The notes under the pieces were generated by a model. It saw only the letters and a program-made list of their open reading frames with translations, did no database searches and was not told where the DNA came from. 64,000 nt of DNA from Megaustenia siamemsis (Eukaryota > Mollusca > Gastropoda > Stylommatophora > Ariophantidae): assembly GCA_032433765.1 (NCBI GenBank), contig JAVIAB010000159.1:3636342-3700341 (forward strand). The letters are read 5' to 3'. The position numbers were made by a program, and so were the translations under genes. This document shows, piece after piece, positions 55,430-64,000 of this stretch (position 1 is its first letter; the number at the start of each line of letters is the position of its first letter).

Positions 55430-56965
55430 GAAGGTCAAGGTGAAGGCTGCTATCAAGAGAGTGGTCTCCCTGTGGTAAATAACAGTAATCCTGGACAAGA
55501 GAAAGAGAAGGTATTTCAGTCTCAAGTTTGTGAGGCACATGCTAATGATTATCAGAGTGCAGATCTGAGAACAGATAATAGAAAACATACAGGAGAGAGA
55601 CCTTACAAATGTGATGTCTGTGGTGTAGATTTTGCTAGTAACAACAGTCTAATACATCACAAGAGAAAACATACAGGAGAGAAACCCTACAAATGTGATG
55701 TGTGTGGTGTAGGTTTAGCATGTAAAACAAGTTTAATATATCACAAGAGAAAACATACAGGAGAGAAACCTTACAAATGTGATGTGTGTGGTGTAGGTTT
55801 AGCTAGTAACAACAGTCTAATACATCACAGGAAAACACATACAGGAGAGAAACCCTACAAATGTGATGTGTGTGGTGTAGGTTTAGCCCGTAAAACAAGT
55901 TTAATAATTCACAAGAGAATACATACAGGAGAGAAACCCTACAAATGTGATGTATGTGGTGTAGGTTTAACATGTAAAACAAGTTTAATATACCACAAGA
56001 GAACACATACAGGAGAGAAACCTTACAAATGTGATGTATGTGGTGTAGGTTTTATTCAGAGTGGAAATCTAAATAATCACAAGAGAATACATACAAGTGA
56101 GAAACCATACAAATGTGATGTGTGTAGTGTAGGTTTTGCTAGTAACAACAATCTAATACGTCACAAAAGAAAACATACAGGAGAGAAACCTTACAGATGT
56201 GATTTATGTGGTGTAGGTTTTGCTAGTAACAACAGTCTAATACATCACAAGAGAAAACATACAGAAGAGAAACCATACAAATGTGATGTGTGTGGTGTAG
56301 GTTTTGCTAGTAACAACAGTCTAAAACATCACAAGAGAAAACATACAGGAGAGAAACCCTACAAATGCGATGTGTGTGGTGTAGGTTTTGCTCTGAGTGG
56401 AAATCTAAATAATCACAAGAGAATACATACAGGAGAGAAACCCTACAAATGTGATGTGTGTGGTGTAAGTTTAGCATATAAATCAAGTTTAATATATCAC
56501 AAGAGAAAACATACAGGAGAGAGACCTTACACATGTGATGTGTGTGGTGTAAGTTTTACTCAGAGTGGAAATCTAAATAATCACAAGAGAATACATACAA
56601 GAGAGAAACCCTACAAATGTGATGTTTGTGGTGTATGTTTTATTGAAAAAGGCAAACTAACAAAACATATTAGAAAACATTCAGGAGAGAAACCATACAA
56701 ATGTGATGAGTGCGGTGTAGCTTATATGGTAAAAAGAAGTCTAATAAATCACAAGAGAAAACATACAGGAGAGAAACCTTACAGGTGTGATGTGTGTGGT
56801 GTTGGTTTAGCATATAAAACAAGTTTAATATATCACAAGAGAATACATACAGGAGAGAAACCTTACAAATGTGATGTGTGTGGTGTAGGTTTTACTCAGA
56901 GTGGAAATCTAAATAATCACAAGAGAAAACATACAGAAGAGAAACTCTACAAATGTGATGATTGA
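55430..56965 (+). CDS. C2H2 zinc-finger exon, 16 fingers, copy 2
   Basis: Acceptor ttctcag, 511 codons, stop TGA at 56963-56965. Starts EGQGEGCYQESGLPVVNNSN, then 16 fingers of 28 residues. The length difference to copy 1 is exactly five fingers (140 residues). By helix type, copy 2 lacks TQNGSLRN, one CKTSLIY unit, TQSGHLNN, NQKYKLTN and one of the SNN units near copy 1 fingers 13/14, while the last six fingers correspond one to one. Finger 7 reads CDVCSVGF and finger 8 CDLCG, both keeping the ligands. Linkers TSEKPY, TEEKPY and TREKPY break the TGEKPY rule at three places. No Cys or His ligand is lost in this copy. Confidence 0.93.
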   Translation, partial: EGQGEGCYQESGLPVVNNSNPGQEKEKVFQSQVCEAHANDYQSADLRTDNRKHTGERPYKCDVCGVDFASNNSLIHHKRKHTGEKPYKCDVCGVGLACKTSLIYHKRKHTGEKPYKCDVCGVGLASNNSLIHHRKTHTGEKPYKCDVCGVGLARKTSLIIHKRIHTGEKPYKCDVCGVGLTCKTSLIYHKRTHTGEKPYKCDVCGVGFIQSGNLNNHKRIHTSEKPYKCDVCSVGFASNNNLIRHKRKHTGEKPYRCDLCGVGFASNNSLIHHKRKHTEEKPYKCDVCGVGFASNNSLKHHKRKHTGEKPYKCDVCGVGFALSGNLNNHKRIHTGEKPYKCDVCGVSLAYKSSLIYHKRKHTGERPYTCDVCGVSFTQSGNLNNHKRIHTREKPYKCDVCGVCFIEKGKLTKHIRKHSGEKPYKCDECGVAYMVKRSLINHKRKHTGEKPYRCDVCGVGLAYKTSLIYHKRIHTGEKPYKCDVCGVGFTQSGNLNNHKRKHTEEKLYKCDD

Positions 56966-57070
56966 GGTGTAGATTTTTGTCAAAAGGGCAGTCTAACAAA
57001 ACATGAGAGAAAACATTCAAGAGTGAAGCCTTACAAATGTGATGTGTGGTGTAGATTTAGCAAAAAAATA
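56966..57070 (+). pseudogene. Fossil zinc finger after the stop, copy 2
   Basis: About 100 bp of decayed finger (KGSLTKHERKH, then VKPYKCDV and a frameshift), ending at the junction with satellite-flanking DNA. Confidence 0.8.
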
Positions 57071-57189
57071 ATAGTGGTGACTCATTGTTGCAACCCGCCA
57101 TTCATTCGTTGCCCCTAGGCCTTGAGTACCGTACTGAAACAATCGATTGAATAAGACCAGGTCTGAATGAACAACACAAACTTTATTCA

Positions 57190-59935
57190 GTTAACAAAAT
57201 TCTTACATTGGTGATAGGCCTCTTGCTCGTTTCACTTGCCCAGTGACTCTCCACCGAGTGTCCCCAATAGATCAAATGTGTTGGTTGACCTCTCACTTTC
57301 ATAGAATTGCATCATACAATGTCAAATTTCACATAAAGACAGCATCAGAAACAAGCGTCTCGCTCATATTCATTACCAGTGACAACTTCACTGTACATCA
57401 CAAATAGATCAAATGTGTTGACCTCTCACTTTCACAGAATTGCATCATACAATGTCAAATTTCACATAAAGACAGCATCAGAAACAAGCATCTCGCTCGT
57501 TTTCATTGCCAGTGACATCATCACTGTGCATCACAAATAGATCACATGTGTCGACCTTTCACTTTCACAGAATTGCATCATAAATTTCACATAAAGACAG
57601 CATCAGAAACAAGCGTCTCGCTCATATTCATTACAGTGACAACTTCACTGTACATCACAAATAGATCAAATGTGTTGACCTCTCACTTTCACAGAATTGC
57701 ATCATACAATGTCAAATTTCACATAAAGACAGCATCAGAAACAAGCATCTCGCTCGTTTTCATTGCCAGTGACAACATCACTGTGCATCACAAATAGATT
57801 CATTATGTCGACCTCTCACTTTCACAGAATTGCATCATAAATTTCACATAAAGACAGCATCAGAAGCAAGCATCTCGCTCGTTTTCATTGCCAGTGACAT
57901 CATCATTGTGCATCACAAATAGATCACATGTGTCGACCTTTCACTTTCACAGAATTGCATCATTACAGTGTCAAATTTCACATAAAGACAGCATCAGAAA
58001 CAAGCATCTCGCTCGTTTTCATTGCCAGTGACAACATCACTGTGCATCACAAATAGATTCATTATGTCGACCTCTCACTTTCACAGAATTGCATCATAAA
58101 TTTCACATAAAGACAGCATCAGAAGCAAGCATCTCGCTCGTTTTCATTGCCAGTGACATCATCATTGTGCATCACAAATAGATCACATGTGTCGACCTTT
58201 CACTTTCACAGAATTGCATCATTACAGTGTCAAATTTCACATAAAGACAGCATCAGAAACAAGCATCTCGCTCGTTTTCATTGCCAGTGACAACATGACT
58301 GTGCATCACAAATAGATTCATTATGTCAACCTCTCACTTTCACAGAATTGCATCATACAATGTCAAATTTCACATAAAGACAGCATCAGAAGCAAGCATC
58401 TCGCTCGTTTTCATTGCCAGTGACATCATCATTGTGCATCACAAATAGATCACATGTGTCGACCTTTCACTTTCACAGAATTGCATCATAAATTTCACAT
58501 AAAGACAGCATCAGAAACAAGCGTCTCGCTCATATTCATTACAGTGACAACTTCACTGTACATCACAAATAGATCAAATGTGTTGACCTCTCACTTTCAC
58601 AGAATTGCATCATACAATGTCAAATTTCACATAAAGACAGCATCAGAAACAAGCATCTCGCTCGTTTTCATTGCCAGTGACAACATCACTGTGCATCACA
58701 AATAGATTCATTATGTCGACCTCTCACTTTCACAGAATTGCATCATAAATTTCACATAAAGACAGCATCAGAAGCAAGCATCTCGCTCGTTTTCATTGCC
58801 AGTGACATCATCATTGTGCATCACAAATAGATCACATGTGTCGACCTTTCACTTTCACAGAATTGCATCATTACAGTGTCAAATTTCACATAAAGACAGC
58901 ATCAGAAACAAGCATCTCGCTCGTTTTCATTGCCAGTGACAACATCACTGTGCATCACAAATAGATTCATTATGTCAACCTCTCACTTTCACAGAATTGC
59001 ATCATACAATGTCAAATTTCACATAAAGACAGCATCAGAAGCAAGCATCTCGCTCGTTTTCATTGCCAGTGACATCATCATTGTGCATCACAAATAGATC
59101 ACATGTGTCGACCTTTCACTTTCACAGAATTGCATCATAAATTTCACATAAAGACAGCATCAGAAACAAGCGTCTCGCTCATATTCATTACAGTGACAAC
59201 TTCACTGTACATCACAAATAGATCAAATGTGTTGACCTCTCACTTTCACAGAATTGCATCATACAATGTCAAATTTCACATAAAGACAGCATCAGAAACA
59301 AGCATCTCGCTCGTTTTCATTGCCAGTGACAACATCACTGTGCATCACAAATAGATTCATTATGTCGACCTCTCACTTTCACAGAATTGCATCATAAATT
59401 TCACATAAAGACAGCATCAGAAGCAAGCATCTCGCTCGTTTTCATTGCCAGTGACATCATCATTGTGCATCACAAATAGATCACATGTGTCGACCTTTCA
59501 CTTTCACAGAATTGCATCATTACAGTGTCAAATTTCACATAAAGACAGCATCAGAAACAAGCATCTCGCTCGTTTTCATTGCCAGTGACAACATCACTGT
59601 GCATCACAAATAGATTCATTATGTCAACCTCTCACTTTCACAGAATTGCATCATACAATGTCAAATTTCACATAAAGACAGCATCAGAAGCAAGCATCTC
59701 GCTCGTTTTCATTGCCAGTGACATCATCATTGTGCATCACAAATAGATCACATGTGTCGACCTTTCACTTTCACAGAATTGCATCATACAATGTCAAATT
59801 TCACATAAAGACAGCATCAGAAACAAGCATCTCGCTCGTTTTCCTTGCCAGTGACAACATGACTGTGCATCACAAATAGATTCATTATGTCGACCTCTCA
59901 CTTTCACATAATTGCATTATACAATGTCAAATTTC
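57190..59935. repeat. ~130-bp satellite, about 20 units, with 649-bp higher-order repeat
   Basis: Monomers of about 125-134 bp contain ctttcacagaattgcatcat, acataaagacagcatcag and ctcgctcgttttcattgcc. Two monomer classes differ by presence or absence of acaatgtc. Identical stretches starting at 57546, 58454 and 59103 show higher-order periods of 908 and 649 bp (7 and 5 monomers). Copy 1 has about three monomers. Confidence 0.95.
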
Positions 59936-60514
59936 ACACAAGATACATTATTAGACTCCATTCTCTGAAATAATGGTAATTTAACAAACTGTAGAACTTA
60001 AGTAGGCAACTGGCTCACACACTGACAAAAATGCAACCCTACCGTTCCAAGGGTTTCAGCCAACTGGCTCGCACCACAAACAGCTACCAACTAAAACCAA
60101 AAACTATTTTATAGGCTGTTAGCCAAAAGAGTCGCACGCCTTTCGGCGAGACCCATCCGGTCCCCCCCGCTATCCGATCCCCCCGCTAGATTAACTCTAT
60201 CTGTCCAAACCCTATCATTCCCCACTCTCTCTTTCAGCCCTTTCGTTACACATGACTCTCTCACAAATCTCAAGAATCACTTCGTTCCTTGAGCTGATTT
60301 CATGCTCACCGTCACATTCTATTCACATGATTTTACGTCTTTCTTACTCACCTCCCTGCATGATTATTCTACCTATTTCTCTCTCTCTCTCTCCCCTTAT
60401 TTCTCCACCAATCCTTCCCCTTCTATGTCATTATCCCTTCTTATACACAGCCCCTTGCTCTTTCTCTCCACTCATCCATCTTCTTTCTTCCTTTCTATCT
60501 CCCTATTACACATG
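59936..60514. other. Spacer with pyrimidine-rich DNA
   Basis: Up to 60017 homologous to copy 1; beyond it is copy 2-specific. A C-rich patch at 60150-60190 and (CT)n at 60375-60400. No gene seen. Confidence 0.5.
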
Positions 60515-61515
60515 GATATACAACAATTATTTAATCTATACTGGGAGCAAACAGCAATAATAAATTATAACAAAGAACTCTACACCCATTGATATGAAAA
60601 GAGGAGTAAGACAGGGATGCATCCTATCACCAAGCTTGTTCAATCTATACACTGAGCAAATCTTTAAAAACATCACAGAGCTGCCAGGCCTACAAATTAA
60701 TGGAAAGATAATCAATAAACATATCAATAAGATATGCTGACGATACTGTACTACTAGCAGAAAATCCTAAAGATCTACAATAACTACTTAATGAAATTAA
60801 CATGACAAGCAAAAAATATGGACTAGATATGAATATCAAAAAGACCAAAACTATGATCATAAACATTGAAAATACTCAAAACCCACAAGTGGATATCAAA
60901 ATTGAAGGAATAATCCTAGAGACAGTTCAGAACTACAACTACCTTGGACATACTATAACCAGTGATGGAAAATGCACAACTGAAATAAACAAAAGAATAG
61001 GAATGGCAAAAAGTAATTTTAATGTCATGAAGTCATATTAACATCAAACTAAATAACACCAGGGCTAAAACTAAGAATAGCAAAATGTTACATCTTCTCA
61101 ATATTCCTATATGGTGCAGAAACATGGACATTAGACAAGAAATCAGAATAGAGAATTGAAGCCTTTGAAATGAGGATATATAGAAGAATAGGTAGAATTG
61201 GATGGAAGGAATAGAAAAGAAATGAAGTCTTAAAACAACTAAAAATGAAAAAGTGAACTACTGAGCATAATTCAAACAAAACAAATGCAATTTTTTGGCC
61301 ATGTTAAAAGACACAACAGCCTACTAAAAGTAATCCTGGAGGAGAAAATACAAGGTCAAAGAGGCAGACCAAGACCAACATGGACGAGTAACATCAAAAA
61401 GATTTACAAACCAGTCTATGACAGCTTGCATCATCAAAGCAAGAGACAGAGCAGAATGGCGCTCCATATTAGCCAACCTTTGTTGCGAAGACAGCACTCG
61501 ATGATGATAATGATG
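60515..61515 (+). pseudogene. LINE D copy in the 3.7-kb extra DNA
   Basis: Reads LYWEQTAIINYNKEL, MKRGVRQGCILSPSLFNLYT, INGKIIN, RYADDTVLLAENPKD (YADD intact), YLGHTITSDGKCTTEI, LYGAETWTLDKK, RRIGRIGW, FGHVKRHNSLLKVIL and the tail. Frameshifts near 60715, 61040 and 61200. Ends in gatgatgataatgatg. Confidence 0.85.
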
Positions 61516-61559
61516 AAAATCTTGAAAGTTAGGTAAAAGTTGGTATGTTATAGTGTATC

Positions 61560-61830
61560 TCAAAAGACTAATATCCAATATTAGGAAGAATCAATCATCA
61601 TCTTTTGACCAAATGATGAAAAGGGAACAGCTGGAATATATTGTAACAAGTGGGATTATTGAAGGATGAAGAGATAGAGGGAAACAAAAAGAAAAACTAC
61701 CAGACAGCTTAAGAGAATGGCTTGGCAGAAGGTCAACAACAGAAATAATAAATAACTGTCAGGATCAAAAGTTGTGGAGAGACATGATCATCGACACCAG
61801 CAGGCATGGTACTTGATGATGATGACATTG
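61560..61830 (+). pseudogene. LINE C 3' end
   Basis: Reads SNIRKNQSSSFDQMMKREQL, EYIVTSGIIEG, RDRGKQKEKLPDSLREWLGR and QDQKLWRDM, then cttgatgatgatgac. More intact than 2886-3495. Confidence 0.78.
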
Positions 61831-61884
61831 ATTGTACAACATAAGGAGACGAGATCATTGATTATACAATGTAAGAAGAGGGAT

Positions 61885-61955
61885 CTATCTATTGACCTTT
61901 CGAGCCGTAACCGGCCCATAGGGCGTAAACCAAGATACACCTTCTCCTATATGAA
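61885..61955 (-). mobile_element. Fragment of the (ATAG)n-tail SINE-like element
   Basis: Only the tail end is present (ctatctattgacctttcgagc, then a diverged block). Confidence 0.55.
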
Positions 61956-61978
61956 TTTTTTGTTCTAGCAGTTTTCTT

Positions 61979-62580
61979 TTAAAGATATTTTATCAAATCT
62001 CGCCATCTGTCTCTGTTCTGTGCAAGCAGTTCTATCTCATTGAGGGAGCCGATTCCTGCTGCTCTTGCCTCTCTCATCAATGTTCTTCTCACTGTCTCCC
62101 TGGGTCTTCCTCTTTTTCTTTTACCTGTTGTTTCCCATAAGAGGGCTTGCTTTGCTATTCGATTATTATCTCTTCTCATCACATGTCCAACGTATGACCA
62201 TCGTCTTTTCTTTATTACTGAAGATATTAGTGGTTGATTGGCGATTTCTCTAATTTCCTCGTTTGTTTTGAATTCGTTCCATTCTATACCAAGTATTTTC
62301 CTTAGACATTTATTTTCGAATGCATTCAACTTTGTTTCTATATCTCTTGTTGTTTTCCAGCTTTCACACGCATACGTAAGGGTTGATAGTACATTTGATT
62401 TGAATAGCCTAAGTTTTGTGTTTGTGCTGATGAGTTTTGATTTCCACAACTTTTCAAGGCTTCTGAAAGACATTGCTGCTTTAGCCATTCTGATTCTAAT
62501 TTCTTTGCTCGTATCCCCTTCTCGATCAATGTGGCTTCCAAGATAGATAAAGTGATCGATCTCTTCTACTGGAGAAGAGG
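61979..62580 (-). pseudogene. LINE E thumb and C-terminus, antisense
   Basis: A 169-codon frame on the minus strand (61979-62488): KAAMSFRSLEKLWKSKLIST, FKSNVLSTLTYACESWKTTR, LNAFENKCLRKILGIEWNEF, RRWSYVGHVMRRDNNRIAKQ and GKRKRGRPRETVRRTLMREA. Preceded by a VNKIDHFIYLGSHIDREGDT-like part in the same orientation near 62490-62580. The catalytic RT part is missing. It is the best-preserved LINE E copy. Confidence 0.8.
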
Positions 62581-62689
62581 GATACTAATGATAAAAAAAA
62601 AAAGAACTTGAAATCATCAGGGATAAATCACAAATAATGAAAAATAACAATACCTCAGAGGCCTATATATATAATATATCTCAATCACC

Positions 62690-62895
62690 AGGCACTGGAA
62701 AAGAGGAGACCACTATATATATATATCTTTGTAGTAACATAGATCAAGAAGGTGAAACAAAGAAAGAGATCAGAAGCAGGATTGTAAAAGCAGCAACAAA
62801 TTTTTAAAGCCTGTACAAAACATGGAAATATAATATACTAAGCAAGAAAACCAAACTTTGAATGTTCAACATATTATCAACACTTACCTATGTAT
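62690..62895 (+). pseudogene. LINE thumb fragment
   Basis: Reads SNIDQEGETKKEIRSRIVKA, then KTWKYNILSKKTKL and MFNILSTLTYV with a stop, matching the same region as LINE E/B thumbs. 5' and 3' truncated. Confidence 0.6.
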
Positions 62896-63753
62896 GTAGA
62901 CGGGGGAAGGCGAAAATGACGGAAGAGCTGCTTAGTAAACAAGGAGATGATAATATGAAGTTCATGTGGAAAAAAACAAGAAGACGATAACACGAAGTTC
63001 ACGTGGAAAGTGTGAAAGTCATGATCAGAGAAGAGTGGGTTGAGAGACATGTAGTTTAAGGGGATTGAATAGAAAGTAGAGGAAGTAATTGTGATTGAAA
63101 GAAAAGATCCATATTTAAAGAGCAAACACAAATGATCAAGAGCATTCGGTAGAAAACACACGTCTAGGTAGAAGCTGGGTGACCACATGTTGGTTAGCCC
63201 AGTAGAAGTAGAAGTCAGCGACAAGAGCGCATAAGTGATAGAAGATAATTAGAAGAAGGGAGCTGTTCAATGGGGAACAGTTCCCAGTAGATTAGATAGG
63301 CTCATATGTGAACCTAGAGCCCAGCTGTGAGTGATATTGCTGCTGGGCTATGAGCGTGTGTGTATGACCATTAGTCCTTCAGTATGGTCAGCATATTGTG
63401 TAATTTGTGCAGTTCGGCGCCCAGAAAGTGGGCTGTAATAAAGCCGGTGATAATTTTACAAGTGAAGTCTTGTTGTGCGTTCAACAGTTTTTCAGATCTA
63501 GCCTAGTGTAACTGACCTAAACAGCTGGAAGTTGTCGTGACACAAATAATAACCATCATAAGAAGTACTAATGATCACCGAACACGGTTAATCTCAGGGT
63601 CAGTTCCCTGAGGCAAGAATTCCATTCATACCTGGGGATCAGCATGGAGATACAAGGACATCGAGCATAACTGGGTTGCCACAAGAAAGGTGAGAGCTCA
63701 GCGCAGTACACGGCCGACACCATCATCTGTGAAAACAGTACGCGCTGGCACGC
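62896..63753. other. Unassigned DNA in the 3.7-kb extra segment
   Basis: A tandem duplication of gaagttcatgtggaaa-type words near 62955-63010. Around 63270-63520 there are LTR-like signs (aataaa near 63440, GT-rich region after it), but no matching second LTR. No gene recognised. Confidence 0.4.
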
Positions 63754-63799
63754 GTTGGTAAACAGTTACAAACCGTTGTAAAAACACTGGCAAACGTTA

Positions 63800-64000
63800 C
63801 ATAAACATAAGCACCAAGCGCTAACTTGTATGTGAAAGCTAGAGTACATCAAAAGAGATTGAGAAGAAACTAAATTCTTTTGAAGACAAATACCTAAGAA
63901 AATTACTCTGTATACAATAGAATGAATTCAAAACTAATATTGAAATAAGAGAAATGGCCATGCAACCAAAGATCTCATCTACAGCTAAGAGAAGAAGATG
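63800..64000 (+). pseudogene. LINE E remnant, copy 2 (truncated by the window end)
   Basis: Counterpart of 22165-22364. Same decayed LINE E words (KLNSFEDKYLRKLL). Confidence 0.72.

Larger units (their letters stand above)
39384..56965 (+). other. Gene model 2: SET-less PRDM9-like zinc-finger gene (copy 2)
   Basis: Predicted exons: 1 39384-39448 (coding from 39392), A1 44499-44610, B1 44771-44847, C 47723-47797, A2 53916-54033, B2 54229-54305, zinc-finger exon 55430-56965. Every junction is GT..AG and phase-compatible; coding sum 2052 nt, 683 residues. The layout is two repeats of a three-exon module (IP..K..PD; VKME..REEES; zinc knuckle), then the zinc-finger exon. Each linker exon carries a hydrophobic-K-x-E tetrapeptide. 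The introns are filled with LINEs and SINEs. The acceptor just before exon 1 implies a further 5' untranslated exon. Likely a nuclear DNA-binding protein; role not known. Confidence 0.68.
40333..64000 (+). repeat. Segmental duplication, copy 2 (runs off the window)
   Basis: Direct duplicate of 1387-22364. Copy 2-specific DNA: an insertion at 43664-43950, a 125-bp segment near 42415-42540, SINE insertions at 51772-52027 and 52093-52362, expansion of the ~130-bp satellite (57190-59935) and about 3.7 kb at 60018-63753. Confidence 0.9.

Noticed and set aside
57546..59354. Three identical 83-codon frames at 57546, 58454 and 59103
   Set aside because: They lie within the ~130-bp satellite and reflect its higher-order repeat.

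Overview
The window looks like repeat-rich genomic DNA of an invertebrate animal. Spliced exons with GT..AG borders, a long C2H2 zinc-finger exon, several LINE (non-LTR retrotransposon) lineages, tRNA-derived SINEs and many minisatellites rule out a prokaryote. The LINE and SINE mixture recalls lophotrochozoans, and a gastropod mollusc is my best guess, but this is inference. I see no tRNA or rRNA genes, no CRISPR and no operons.

Layout. The dominant structure is a direct tandem segmental duplication. Copy 1 runs from 1387 to at least 22364 and copy 2 from 40333 to the window end at 64000. An 18 kb spacer (about 22365-40332) lies between them. Both copies carry the same order: LINE G with a 97-bp tandem array, a 68-bp array, exon pair A1/B1, a LINE D insertion, a mariner-like remnant, exon C, an antisense RTE A LINE with nested repeats, a Jockey/I-like reverse transcriptase fragment, exon pair A2/B2, a zinc-finger exon, a ~130-bp satellite and LINE E. 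They differ by later insertions, array expansions and deletions, which allows many events to be ordered in time.

Host genes. The only plausible host genes are two paralogues, one per duplicated block, both on the + strand. Each can be spliced in frame from small exons into one large zinc-finger exon. Copy 2 (39392-56965) gives a 683-residue model. Copy 1 (from the ATG at 6849 to 20453) gives 799 residues. The N-terminal part is modular: an IP..K..PD exon, a VKME..REEES exon and a CEK(C/D)..GSCP(E/D)HGP zinc-knuckle exon, repeated twice. The knuckle resembles the one that precedes the SET domain in PRDM9-type proteins, but no SET exon is visible. The zinc-finger exon encodes 21 fingers in copy 1 and 16 in copy 2. 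Copy 1 lacks the candidate first exon because the duplication breakpoint lies downstream of it.

Mobile and repeated DNA fills the rest. There are at least six LINE lineages, here labelled A to G, all decayed. The longest is a nearly full-length RTE-type element at 32641-36108. The left edge holds part of a DDE transposase with a clean open frame. Two tandem arrays (97 bp and 47 bp) are clearly amplified pieces of LINE coding sequence. No element appears intact enough to be active, except possibly the DDE transposase, whose C-terminus is off-window.
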